Positions 1 to 11,889 of a stretch of 64,000 nt of DNA are shown in pieces (the stretch's first letter is position 1; the number at the start of each line of letters is the position of its first letter). Both the position numbers and the translations under genes were made by a program. The stretch spans positions 23,215,501 through 23,279,500 of the forward strand of contig BSWB01000001.1 of the NCBI GenBank assembly GCA_033239125.1, written 5' to 3'. The notes beneath the pieces were generated by a model that made no database searches, was not told the DNA's origin, and worked only from the letters and a program-made list of their open reading frames with translations. Source of the stretch: Fagopyrum homotropicum (lineage: Eukaryota; Streptophyta; Magnoliopsida; Caryophyllales; Polygonaceae).

Positions 1-433
1 ATTGATTCTTAATCTAACCCCTCTCAAATTCAATTCCCATTGGCTGATATTTGGAGGCCCTTAGTGTGGGTGATAAATATGTAACTATAAATTCAGAGCG
101 TTTTGAACACATTCTCTTACCCAAAGATGAAGATACCCAGCTCCTAGGCCCCTACCATAAAGTTTTCTACGCAAAAATAATAATATGCTAAGTCATACAG
201 ACTACCTAAGGCGTTAGATATTGAGTACCTAAGATAGTGAAATAAAAAAAAATAATAAAATAAAAAATAAAAAGAAGAGAGAGACTGTTTGCTCTTGTAA
301 GTAAACTACACAGCATAGAATGATTTGTTAGAAAGAAGGAATAGCGCTACACATCAGAACCATAGAATGATCAGTTAAGCAAAACTATACAAGGAACCAG
401 AGCCAGATAAAGCAAATGGTCATCAGAAGAAAC
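1..433 (-). other. intron 8 of ABCF3 (partial)
   Basis: This AT-rich stretch follows the GT donor of the last visible ABCF3 exon. I see no exon coding for the second ABC domain here, so the remaining exons must lie to the left of the window. Nothing else was recognised in it. Confidence 0.5.
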
Positions 434-3400
434 CTGCATATGAGATCTTGACTTCTCATTAGTCTCAAATGCTTTCATCTGGTTCTTGAGCTGTTCTTCT
501 CGTGTCTTCTCAAATACATCATAATTTCCTTTATACGTTATCAGTTTCTGTCTCTGCAGATGGATGATGTCTGTGACAACCTACAAAATCATTTATTATG
601 GAAGAATTATTATATTATTCAGAATTCAATCTCATGAGATGCCATCAAGTTGAAAGTTAGCATAGAGAAAGAAGATTAGAAAAAAAAGCAATACCGTGTT
701 CAAAAATTCTCTCGCATGAGAGACGACTATAAATGTCTTGGGCCATTTACACAGGTAAGATTCCAACCAGAGAACAGCGTGCAAATCAAGATGGTTCTGT
801 CAATTAGTGAGATGTAACATTAAATCAGTACAACAGACATAGAGCTTACTGTAGGTTCAGCAACGTAGTCAATATAACAAGACATAAAGCTTACTGTAGG
901 TTCGTCCAGTAATAAGAGATCTGGCTCTACAAACAATGCCCGAGCAAGAGCTATCCTCATACGCCATCCTCCAGAAAAGGTTTTTGTTGGTTTAAGTTGC
1001 ATCTCTGGTGAGAAACTAAGACCCTAAAAGTGTTTGTAGTCAATAATCATGTTATAGAGAAATTGACAACTGAAAACAAATGATGGTGATGAACAAGTCA
1101 AACCATTCCAAAACTTTTATTGACCAGAAAACATAATGATGATTGCATATATCCAGATATAGAGAGCAGGAATGCAGCATATCCCAATTACTAGAAGTTA
1201 GAATACACGAAACATACGAATTCTTATACACCATCAAATAAGTTGCCACCAGCTGGAAAAGCCGTAAGTGTGAAGGAATCAGTCAGACATTTTGAGCAAT
1301 GCAAAATCCACTTGTAAGCATGAATTTTTATGCAAAGTAAAAAGAAAGAAAGAAATTCTTATACACAATACTGTTGGTTGCTACATGTTATTATGGTTAA
1401 TTCTTTCACAGAATTGGATTGTTTATCTAGTTGGTTCAAAAACTATGTTGAAGTTACTTGCTTTTCATCAATACTGACAGATGATATTGTGAATTCCTCT
1501 CAAAAGGAGCAAGTAAAATATGCTCACAGGAAAAGTCATAGTTAGCTAAATCATTAGGAGAAGCCATCCCAATACATGCCAAATAACATATTTGTATGCA
1601 TTCATTTTTGGAACAAAGGGCTCTAAAATTAAAGCATAGCCAAAAACCCAAATGATAAACATTTTCTAAAACCGCACAATGAAAATACACCAACAACCAG
1701 AAAGTACACCACTCTATGCTCTTATAGGTACCTAGTTAGTAAAGAGTTCTTCCGGACAATGATGTTAATGAACACATCCATAGAAAAGAAAGAGATAAGA
1801 TTTCATAGATTAGTGTTCTAGCTCCAAAGAATTCTCAACTAACCGCCAGAATGGAAGCTGCACGTGCTTCTGCAGAATCTGCGTCTATGTATTCCAGCCT
1901 TTTATATATCTGTTCAAGCCTTTGTGAGATAGAGTCTTTGTCCATTCCCTTCACTGAACCATTGCTCTTTTGACTTTCTTCCTCAAAATCTAGGTCCCTC
2001 TTGAATGCATAAAAAAGAAGAAGAAAATAAGATGACTTCATTAATATATGTTTTGCAGAAAAGAGCCACACCGTGATTTCCGATGCTTCGAGGAAATCAG
2101 TACTTAGACTATTCTATTGCGCATTTATCTAAATAGGCTGCATAGCACCTGTAATGCCGATAGACGGGCTTCTTCTTGCAAAAGTTGGGCTCTTTCTATA
2201 TCAGAGTTGAGAACACACTGCAAGGCAGTTGTGTTGTCACCAACCACTTCTTGCTCAACGTGCAATATCTGGCAATTCCTAGGGATTCCGTCAATTGTAT
2301 GCATGGCCAAGTGTCTAAGAAATGTTGTTTTACCAGTACCATTTCTTCCAACAAGGCCTGCATAAAGAGGGAATTAAAAGTATTACACATTAAGAAAATC
2401 AGAAAGGGCATGGACTGACATTGAAAAGTAGATTTATGTACTTAATGCTTTAGAAAAGTTCAACATGATTGGTATTAAAGAAAACCTGATTATCACCGTC
2501 GTGTCAAGAAATTACCCATCAAAATAACCTAACATAGAAGAATGTCCATATGGGCTGGAAATGTCGCATGCTAACTACCATAGAACAATATGGCCATATG
2601 GGCTGGAAATGTCACATGCTAATCCATTTTAATAATGGAAGGTTGGCAGGTCTTGGTCAAGTCATGACAATCTAACCTGGCTACTACTCATTTCCGCAGC
2701 AGCATTGTGCTTCAAATGGCTACCACAAGCATGATACCTTGGCATCACATCCAAGAATCAAAGGAAGCAGTCCATGATATTCATCTTCAATAATCACACC
2801 ATACCACAGTTTGTTCAGTTAGGTAAGGTTTCTATGTTTTGGTTCAATGCAAACAATTAATCCTTTCCCTCGAGAACGTGAGAGAAAAACAATAGCATGT
2901 TAGTAAACATCATTGTCCTTTTCATTAAACCTAATAGGATTATAACCTCGCGATTTTACTGTACCAAATACCTCAATCTCAACACACAGGCATACATTAT
3001 TATATGCATCAATATCAAGAAATACAATGACGTGTAATTCTTATTATACAAACTCCTAATACATGATTTTGCTCGATACACAAATTATTTCCTTTTCACC
3101 ATACTATGGCCTTTAGAATGCATACTCCTAAATCATTGCCACTGGCTCAAAACAAACCAAGCCTTTCTTGCATGACATTAGCTTCCCATTTCAAACAGTT
3201 GCTTGTCTTAGTTATCTATCCCCCCACAAGTTAATTTCTTCTCTCTCCTCAAGCACATCAAGATCAGCAATTAACTCTCTAAATGAGATACAAAAATTCC
3301 TCCAGTGACCTTGAAGGCAGCTCGTCAAGGATATACAGAAATAACTCATAAATAATAGCCGGTTGATAAAAAATGCAAACTCACCATAATGCCTCCCGAA

Positions 3401-5103
3401 TGCAAGGTTCACATTACCATCAACAATGAGATCACGGCCACCAACAGATACATTAAAATTCTCCAGATGGATATCCCTGACAATAGGTCCACCACTATTA
3501 TCGTGGTTAACAGATATAGAAGGCATTCCAGCTCTAACTGCTTCCATTTCCTCCACATGTTTTTGGTATTCAGCCTAAAGTATTTTATACAAAACAACAG
3601 TTTAAGTGGATCAATAAACATTACATACTATTCGCAATGCTTGTGGGATGTCAAGCATGTGAAAAAGCATCATAAGGATGTGGTATAAATTACATTATGT
3701 AGTAAAGTTAGATTTCTAAAGTTGGGTAAATTTTGCAGACATTTTCAAAGCGTTTCGAACACACGGAAGACTAATTCCCAAATGCAAACTCGACAAATGA
3801 TTTAACTCTTAGCAAACTCTAGCCCCTAGCACATGTAAGTAGGCAAGAAATTGATCACAACTACCCATGGTCATCAGAAAATAGATTTTACCTCTCTTTG
3901 CCGCTCATCCTTTCTTTTCTTTCTTTCAATTTTAATCTTGTCGCGCTCTGTCAGCAATGGACCATCAACTGGTTCAGGCTTTATCTTCTTGGGAGCATCT
4001 TCGTCATCCATGCCATCAAACATCCTCAAAGGTGCTGCAAGGCTTCTCACAGCCGGCTTCGGTTTGACTAATCCATGCTTTCCAAATTTATCACTCAATA
4101 TGCCACAAACCTACAACAGGTAACAAGAGTTCGAGAAAGCATAACGATAACTAGAGTAGAAATATGCTATCCCTTTCTATCAATTTTTGCAAAACGAGAC
4201 TACCTTCCAGTACTCCTTGCTATAGAAACACGGAATAAAATAAGAAAAAACGTACAAAACCAAGAATGACATAAGTTCCATGTAATGTCCTCTACAAAGT
4301 TGTGCGAAGGTCAAATTTCAACACACTCGCGATTCTATGAGGACACTTATATGTTGCAATGAAACTCAATGCATGCCGAGTCCTAGAAGCAAACTCGACA
4401 AATAATATATTTTTCAGAAAACTCTAGCCTCGAGGACATCTAATGGGCAAGAAATTATAGGTCATATTGAGCTTACAGAATAAGCTAGAGCTAGAAGGTC
4501 ATTGTTGAATGGGATTTACCTATTAACAACTTTTACAACCAAAGCTAACACCTGTGGTACTAGAGATATTTAGCCAAAGTTATGTCAACACTAAATAGGG
4601 AATGCCTGTATAGTATACAGAAAACGTAAAGTCCACCATAACAATCCATGTTTTTTATCACAATTTATTTAAGCCGTGCTCAATAAATCTCAAATCCGCT
4701 TCAGAGCTGACACTGCTCGCTAAAGTTGAATTTACTTCAAATTAAATGCTGGTAAAAGGCAGAAAACGAATGCAAAGAATCAAAATGAATAAAATAAACC
4801 ACAGAAGCAAAATCATCGAATCCGATGTACATAAACAAACGTCCCAAGCTAAAATTCATGTCCTTATCAGTAATGATTATAGTTCCGATTAAAACTCACG
4901 GAGCGGCACTCGGAAAGGTCGGAGACGCATCCGCAGTCAACGAGGAGCTCCCCAAGTGCGTCGAAGACGCCGTCGCCTTCGTCTCCGAAGTCGAAGTCAT
5001 CATCTGCAAGGACGTTGACGATGTAGTCGACGATCGGCTGATCAACGTCTTGTACTCTACGACCGAGCACTTCGTGCACCACGGAACTCGCTACATCTGC
5101 CAT
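434..5103 (-). CDS. ABCF3: ABC transporter F family member 3 (GCN20-type), N-terminal half, cut by window edge
   Basis: This is a soluble ABC-F ATPase without membrane segments; the family is linked to ribosomes and translation control (GCN20/GCN1 type). Eight exons, all with GT/AG borders and one open frame (1356 nt, 452 codons), are read on the minus strand: 5103-4900, 4110-3892, 3574-3385, 2357-2149, 1999-1844, 1023-895, 796-695 and 580-434. Exon 1 begins MADVASSVVHEVLG, typical of plant ABCF3. Walker A GRNGTGKTT opens exon 4 (split codon GG/C). The signature FSGGWRMR and Walker B LLLLDEPT are in exon 6. The D-loop NHLDL and H-loop SHAREF are in exon 7. Exon 8 ends SRSHMQ, the linker between the two ABC domains. 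The second ABC domain is outside the window. A duplicated donor lies 45 nt past exon 6. A broken inverted copy of the 5' half is at 21178-37712. No stop or frameshift was found, so this is probably the working copy. Confidence 0.93.
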
Positions 5104-5375
5104 CTCTTCTACACTCTCCCCAATTGAGCAACAAACGATAAGAGTGCAATTTGTTACTAGGTTTTTAGCTTTTTAGGGCTTAACGAAATCGCTTCCGATA
5201 GCTAGGGTCGTGTAGACCCAGACCGAACCGGGTTTTTACGGTCCGGTCTACGCTCCAGGTATAAGGTGTTTTGTTGATGGAAAAATTCGGTGATCGGATC
5301 GAAATTCCAGGTCAGTTCTCCGATCCGGGTTTTCTAAATATTTTAGACCTCTAGTTTAGACTGGATACGGAATTA
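5104..5375 (-). promoter_or_regulatory. 5' leader and proximal promoter region of ABCF3
   Basis: The first about 70 bases upstream of the ABCF3 ATG (5104-5175) recur upstream of the broken plus-strand copy at 21178-21242, so the duplication included the leader. Beyond this, 5200-5375 is GC-richer with short inverted motifs (ACCGAACCGG and CGGTCCGGTC) of the kind found near hAT ends. No TATA box was assigned. Confidence 0.4.
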
Positions 5376-5783
5376 GGCATGGGTCTGGTTTGGGCAAAAC
5401 CAAACCGGCGGTTTATTTGACCAGACTGGCGGTCAACAGTTTAGGTTCGGCCAAACCTAAACCGGCGGTTTGACCTTTTTTAATTTTTTTTTTTAATTTT
5501 TTTTGTCATAATCGGTGGTTAACCTCCGATTTGGGGAAAAAATAGAATCGTTGGTTGGGCTCACATTCCAACGGCTCTTTGAGTCGTTGGTTTGTGTTTT
5601 TATTTTTTTAAAATTATTAATGCTAATGGTTTAAATAAAAAAAAAATTTTACCTTTAATTTCTATAAGTGTCCAACCATCCTTCCAATTTATCTCACACC
5701 AACATTCTCATCTCACTCCACCACTACTACTACTCTCAATCTCGTATTATCGAATCTCAATTCTCGATTCTCAATCTATTCTA

Positions 5784-7640
5784 ATGGCAAACTCAAGCGA
5801 CAACACTCCTACTTTCTTTCCTAGCACCCAAGAAAGCGAAACACAAATGCCCGATATGACACAAGGTCAAGGTGAAGGCGCTACGGGACTTTGCAAACCC
5901 ACATGCAAAATGTCCATCCCGAGAAGCTTAGAGTATCACGGGGACAATCTCAATTGTCCCGTTGGTTTGCATCATCTTCCACTCAATCTCTTTTATTTAT
6001 GTATAATCATAGCGAAAAAAGTTTAGGATTAGTCAACCTAATATGTTCTCAAGCTTTTCCATTTTGTTATGCGGAATACCAAGATGTACAAGAATATAAC
6101 ACTACTTATCTTCAACCTTCTTTTAAACCAACTTCTCGTAAAATCGTTTCCAAATTAATTTTTAAATCTTATGAACAAAAGAAACAAAAAAATTCTTACG
6201 ATTTTACATTCATTTTTGCATCAAGTTTCAATTTGTAGTTATATTTAGAGTAAATTATCACAAAAACATTTTTACATGGGTATTACTTTACATTTTATTG
6301 ATAACGATATGTTTTTGCATAAATTTGTTATTGTATTTCGCCATTTTAAAGAAAGACATAATACCACGAACATTGCAAATTTAATAAAAACGGTTTTACA
6401 AGAATTTAATTTACAAAATTGAGTTTTTTCATACTCTTTTGATAATGCATCCGCTAACACCGCCGCCGTAAACGATTTGGTGGAGGATGCGGGACAATAC
6501 ATGTGAACTGCTTTTACTCACCAAAGATGTGCATGTCATATTTTAAACTTATGTGTTCAAGATGGACTTAAAAGTTTATGTGCTATGTTAACCCCCATCA
6601 CCAACGTAATTGGACATATTTGACATTCAACCGAATTAAGAAAAAAATGAAGAACACGGGTTTAGAAAAGAATGTTCATCCTATTTCATTTTCAAAATAC
6701 ATTGGAACTCGTTGGAACTCAACTTATAAACTACTTAGTCAAGCTCTTCGTTACAAAGATCTTTTACAATCAGTTTCAGCACAAAACATTTTGTGGTCTA
6801 TGTTATATATGATGAAACTATTTGGCAAACTTGTTATGATATTTGTAATATTTTAAAGGTTTTTAGTGATTCAACTAAACGATGAGTTGTGTTTATACTC
6901 CCACTTCTTGTAACTTTTTAGAAATAGGCGTAAATTTTGTCGAAGCTTTACAAACCGGTTTTACGTATCCAACACTTGTATATGTTATAGCCGAAATGAA
7001 ATTAAAATGGCTTAAATATTATACCGATATTCCCTTAGTTTATCTTATGTCCGCCATTTTTTATCCTATGCTTAAAATTTATGGTGTTACCGAATTGTTA
7101 GGTGTTTATTATGAATGTTTAGGTTTAGCTTCTACTATGAACACTTCTACCATTATTCTTGATGTTCGTATTGAAATTACTAAATTGCTTTCTTTATTTG
7201 AAACAAGTCTTACTTCTTCCGCCGATACGACTCCTCCACCCTCTTCTTCATCTTCATCTTCTATTCTTTCAAAAGCTAAACAAATTTTAGCTAAAAGAAC
7301 AAAAACACCAGGCATTCATCCGCAAATGCGAATTTCAAGATTATCTAACAACTTGTTTTAGTTTTGATAGTGAAACTTTTGAAATTTTGGATCGGTGCAA
7401 CAACTCATGGTTGTGCCCGCATCAACGGTGGCCGTGGAACAAGTTTTTATCCAAGGAGGAAACATGCTAAATTACAAGAGAAGTCAATTGAAGCCCGAGA
7501 AAATGGAGGCACAAGTATGCGTTCAAGATTGGATAAGGGCAGAGAAACAGAAACAACGGAATACCCCGATTTATGACTCAAGATCGGATTCCAACTCGGA
7601 TGATCCGGGCACCACTTCCGAGTTTGAGGTGGAAAGGTAA
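5784..7640 (+). pseudogene. hAT transposase (BED finger / RICESLEEPER-like), broken
   Basis: A likely start is the ATG opening MANSSDNTPTFFP. Pieces in shifting frames follow: a core piece with EYNTTYLQPSFKPTSRKIV (6090-6160), the conserved GTRWNSTYKLL (6703-6735), the DUF4413-like stretch YTDIPLVYLMSAIFYPML (7020-7075), and the C-terminal dimerisation region, where PASTVAVEQVF and RSQLKPEKMEAQVCVQDW are clear (7404-7540). Stops and frameshifts at about 6025, 6237 and 6500 and between 6856 and 6882 rule out a full-length protein. It has a Ser/Glu-rich tail ending at 7640. Function is lost; identity is sure from the C-terminal hAT signature. Confidence 0.8.
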
Positions 7641-7861
7641 GGGGGTAGCGAAAACAACTCGGAAGTGTGAAAAAAGGTAAACAAAGGTAAGAGAACTACG
7701 TGGACTTTGATCCCTCTTAACCCCGAGAAGATACGTAGGCAATCGGGAAACCGGTTCAAGCCCTTTCCTCTTTTTTTTTTTAATTCAATTAGTAATCTAA
7801 AATAAAAAACCGAGAGCAAACTCGGTTTTTTAATAAAATTAATAACTAAAAAAACGAGAGT

Positions 7862-7919
7862 AAACTCGGTCATAATTTCCAAAATCTCGTACGAGATTTT
7901 GGAAATTATGACCGAGTTT
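7862..7919. repeat. 58-bp perfect palindrome
   Basis: The two 29-base arms (7862-7890 and 7891-7919) are exact reverse complements with no spacer; the centre is the CGTACG at 7888-7893. The arms start from AAACTCGG, a motif that also recurs at about 7815 and 7967 in the hAT 3' region. Confidence 0.9.
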
Positions 7920-7990
7920 GTATTCGGTTTTTTTAATTAAATTACTAACGTAAAAAAACAAGAGCAAACTCGGTTACAAATTTTAAACTA

Positions 7991-8304
7991 AGGTCTTGCT
8001 TGGCGTGTGATATTTTTGGATTTTCAAGCTATTTTGCGAGATATTAGCCCGGTCATTTTCTGGTCATGCATCATCCTAGAGTCGTAGAGCATCCATTCGG
8101 GCTAAATCTCAGGCGAGATTTTGGTCCCAATGACGAGATTTCTTTACTGGTTCTCTTCAATCTCGTTCTAGCCACTTTCCTTGCTTCCTTGGTCATATTT
8201 ACTCTTGAATGGTCCTTTCACAGTAGACAACAATCTCACCAAAGAAGACTAGTCATGTATGAAGTATTTCTAGGTGTACATGTTGCCAATAAGCTAACAA
8301 CCTC
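7991..8304. other. intergenic / element border, no gene seen
   Basis: This stretch lies between the hAT 3' region and the gypsy pol relic. It is probably the 3' untranslated part of the gypsy relic, but no LTR was recognised. Confidence 0.3.
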
Positions 8305-10670
8305 TTATTGGATGACTTTTGAAGATGACAACTCCTTCTCCTTCAATGTTGTTGCTCTAATGATTGGTCCTTGAATAAGAAGTGTTAGGGATGGTCTCTC
8401 GTCATACTCCCTTTCTTGAAAAGAATTCGTCCTCAAATCATCAACACTAGTCTCATAAGGACTCAAGTCTCCTACATTGAAAGTAGGGCTCGTACAATAA
8501 TCTTTTGGAAGCTCCAAAACATAAGCGTTGTTTCCAACCTTACACAACACTTTAAATGGTCCATCTCCCCATGGAGACAACCCTCTTTTTCGAAAATCGC
8601 TCTTTCCTTATATGCAAATAAACTAGATTTCCCGGATTGAACATCATTTCCTTGTCATTCCGGTTAGCTTTGGTAGCCACGACTTTTCCTTTTGTCTCCG
8701 GCCTTATGTGTGTCCTCTCATGCATATTCTTAATGAATTTCACCTTTTTCTGCATTAAAATATACTCGTTCCTCGATAGGCAATGATATAAGATCGAAAA
8801 GGGTTAAAGGGCTCAACCCATAGACACACTCAAAAGGCGTAAGGTTAGTAGATGAATACAAGGTACGATTATATGAAAATTCAACATGTGGTAAGATATC
8901 TTTCCAAGCACTCAAATTATCCTTCAAAAGAATAAAAACAGTCCGCAAAATGGTAATTAAGGTTATATTGGTAACCTACGTTTGACCATTTGTTTGAGGA
9001 TGACTAGAGGTTGAAAATAACAACCTAGTTCCAAGCTTTCCCAAAGGGTATTCCAAAAGAAGTTAAAGAACTTAACATCTCTATCTCTCACAATAGTCTT
9101 AGGTACTCCATGTAATCTAACAATTTACCTAATTAAAGAACAAGTTAACAACATTATAAGCATCGTCGGTCGTATGACAAGCAATAACATGAGTCATTTT
9201 GGAGAAACGGTCAACAACCACAAAAATAGAATCTCTCCTCTTCTTAGTACTAGGTAAACCTACAACAAAATCCATACTAATATCAAGTCACGGTGAATTA
9301 GGTGTAGGAAGAGGAGTGATGCGGGGATAAGCAACAGTTTCTGATCTAGATTGAAAGTCCTTAACTGGAATAAAAATCGGGTTGTTCTATAGAAAAATCG
9401 GTCGATTTATCTTAAGAACAGGTCGATTTTTCGATGAACTCAGAACACGGACTAGTGAATGATATGGAAAGATAAGGAGATGATTATGGAATGATAAATG
9501 AAAGATATAGGAAGATATGAACCAAGATAGTTCCGCAAAAGAATCTTGACCAATGATGTGTCAAAACCCTTGAATGAGAAGATCACCTTCATCCGCACTT
9601 CTTTAACCTTACACAAGCCTTCTAAGTAAGATAATCACAAAGAGGGACTAGGAATGACCAGGAGCACCAACCTTCAATAAGATTAACACACACAAGCACA
9701 ATCTAGCAAGAACGTCACAACAATTCAACCAAAACTCTCCTTTGATTGAATAACAATGAATAAAATACGAACTTCGTAAGTGAAGCCGTAAGTTCACACA
9801 AATTTGTGGAAAATATCAAATATAATCTACTAAACATTCTCCCCCACTAAGTATATTTATAAGGGAGACTAAACCTACTAAAACTAGGAAAAACTAAAAA
9901 AGATATGATCCATAAAATATATCTTTTGAAAGATAATCTAGGTTATATATCTTTTAAAAGATATAAAATATAAAATCTAAAAAGATAGAATCTAAATAAT
10001 CCCTTAAGATAGTCTGATAGATTTAAGGAATTATTACAAGATATAATTGTCAAAAGATAGAAGATCATGGCCGGATCTCTTGCAACTCGTTCTAGTGAAA
10101 GAAATGAAATCGGCTGAATTTCCTACAAAATCGGTCAGTCGATTTTCTTCTATGGAACTTCTTCCTTACTTTTATCATTCTTCCTTGCTTAATGGATCTT
10201 CTTGGTCGTGGTTTGACTCTTCTATAATAGTCAACAATGTCACTAAGAAATTCCTGAGAGTGATGAGAGTTTCCTTGAGGGTAAATGTCATGAGAAGATC
10301 CGTAACTTCGTCTTGGATTTTTTAGCTCTTGATAGTGTGATTGCTCCATCCGTAATCGAATCTAAAGAAGGTGAAAGTGAAGGAGTTGTTGGCTTATCCT
10401 TTAATGCTTTAGCCTTTGAGCATATAACTGTCCTTGTATTGGAGATGGCCCCACATCAAGGAGTGTATAAACCATGTGGTATCAATCTAGCTTTAGCTTT
10501 CATACACACAAGACATCTCTTAATCTACAACATCTTTAAGCATATGAGGCCAATAAAAAAGTGTGAATGTAGCATATGAAATGTATTATCCCTTCCAAAA
10601 TGTCCCATTAAATCACCCATATAAGCTTCCTTAACAAGTAAAAGCCTAAGAGAACATCTAGGGGTGCTTC
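8305..10670 (-). mobile_element. Ty3/gypsy pol relic (integrase), split by a solo LTR
   Basis: Read on the minus strand, the order is: an integrase H2C2 zinc-binding region (about 10670-10459, with MGDLMGHFGRDNTFHMLHSH and CLVCMKAKA), then the integrase core (9311-8960, with SMDFVVGLPSTKKRRDSIFVV and DRFSKMTHVIACHTTDDA), then the C-terminal part (8948-8305, with WKDILPHVEFSYNRTLYSST and GPFKVLCKVGNNAYVLELP). Stops and frameshifts are frequent. Reverse transcriptase, protease, gag and LTRs are absent, so this is a 5'-deleted fragment. The reading runs through the 5-bp duplication AGGAG flanking the inserted solo LTR. Confidence 0.8.
9317..10458. mobile_element. solo LTR (1142 bp) inside the gypsy relic
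   Basis: The segment starts TGATGCGGGG and ends CCCCACATCA, nearly perfect inverted ends. It is flanked by the 5-bp duplication AGGAG (9312-9316 and 10459-10463). Removing it and one AGGAG restores the integrase reading between TPLP and GLYTP. There is a TATA-like TATTTATAAG near 9847. No internal retroelement domains are present, so it is an LTR left by recombination between the two LTRs of an element. Confidence 0.8.
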
Positions 10671-10855
10671 TTGCAAGTCAACTAAGGAAGTTAGTTCTAT
10701 GTCTTTGCGGTTTGCAAGTGAAGCTGCAACCTTATTGATGTATGTTATGAATGATGAATCGGTGAAGGTTAGGTTGCAAGTTGTGGAAACAATATATCAC
10801 ATGGTATTATGTAACCATTTGAAGTTGCAACACGAACACATACATGTGGTTAGTT
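10669..10855 (+). pseudogene. HEAT/ARM-repeat exon fragment, SIEL / integrator-subunit-4-like
   Basis: An open stretch of about 62 codons reads STKEVSSMSLRFASEAATLL, then MNDESVKVRLQVVETIYHM and LKLQHEHIHV, followed by a GTTAGT donor-like site. The pattern matches, from memory, one HEAT-repeat exon of the plant SIEL protein (SHORT-ROOT interacting; INTS4-like). It directly abuts the gypsy relic. A second piece, VVLAISVSFSLEAPLHHIL, lies at about 16920-17000 beyond the copia insertion. The host gene seems to have been broken up by these elements; the rest was not found in the window. Confidence 0.45.
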
Positions 10856-11650
10856 TCCAGCCTTGTTCCCCTTTTTAGAGATTAGACATCTAATTATGAA
10901 TGGTTGTAGTTATCAATACAATTCACTCTTTCTTGTCCTTGCCTAGAGTTTTCATTTTTTAGTCAATATACATTTTCAGCATTTGATCGGTCATCGGTTG
11001 GCTATATTTAATAGTAGTTTCTTCCGCTAATCAAATTGTTTATGAGTTGAACCAATTGGGTATACTTAATGTCCTCTACTACAATTCTTTTGTATAGGCC
11101 ATCTAGTAACTTTAATATAACATGCTACATCGCAACCGTGATAAATTGGTGAAAACCTTGAAATAAATTTCTGTAATCTGAATTGACTGTATCCATCTAT
11201 TTAAATCTCAATGTGGAATGTATACCTAAAATGAAACATTGAGTGACCATGCACCTCTCGTGGCATCCTCTGCACTGGCAGCATTACGCCATATTTCATT
11301 TGTAAACACTACTTATTTACAAAGTATCTTGCCACTAGCTTTTTCTCTTCGCATCTATACAACATTTTCTTACTATTTTTCTCCATATTTGGATCTACTA
11401 CTGGTTTATGTCAAACGTTCAACAATTGACTCACGCCAAATGGTTTTCCAGTCCGCCCTTAATTCTCGATCAAGCCTCTTACTCTTCCTGCATTCTCTTT
11501 TTATATTAGTGGTTATAGATATTCTTATTCTTAGGCAATTAAGGCCTGCTTAGTATATTGTAATTACAAGATAACTGATTTTATTGATCGATCAATTTAC
11601 TCAAGGCTTTGTTTGTCAAGCCAAAATACTTTATATATTTAGGTGTAAAC
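10856..11650. other. no gene recognised
   Basis: This is AT-rich DNA between the HEAT-repeat fragment and the copia 5' LTR. It probably represents intron sequence of the broken host gene. No domain, RNA gene or repeat array was seen. Confidence 0.35.
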
Positions 11651-11840
11651 TATTAAGCTACTTTATATACACATATCAGTATCCCATATATTTATCCTCT
11701 TTATATATTTTGTTTCCCAATTTCACAGACAAAGATGCTTTTCTCCTCTAATTGGGCTCAACCTACCTTCTATATATGTAAACGTTACTTTATGTAATGC
11801 TTAGTGGAAATACATTCTACCAATTCATTTTATTATTTAA
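11651..11840 (+). repeat. 5' LTR of the plus-strand copia element
   Basis: It begins TATTAAGCTAC and shares with 16310-16490 the stretches around CTCCTCTAATTGGGCTCAAC and CTATATATGTAAA. The primer-binding site follows directly at 11841. Confidence 0.8.
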
Positions 11841-11889
11841 TGGTATCAGAGCCCAGCGATCTTCCTCTCTAAAATGTGGTTGTCAATCA

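Larger units (their letters stand above)
5376..7990 (+). mobile_element. degenerate hAT-family DNA transposon
   Basis: The block starts with a region rich in GGTTTGGGCAAAACC and AAACCGGCGGTTTG motifs (5380-5480), the usual look of plant hAT ends. It contains a decayed hAT transposase and ends in an AT-rich region with repeated AAACTCGG motifs and a long palindrome. I could not find a matching terminal inverted repeat pair or an 8-bp target duplication, so both borders are approximate. Confidence 0.6.

Noticed and set aside
7862..7919. MicroRNA precursor
   Set aside because: The palindrome has no loop and no mismatches and lies in a decayed transposon, unlike plant miRNA foldbacks.
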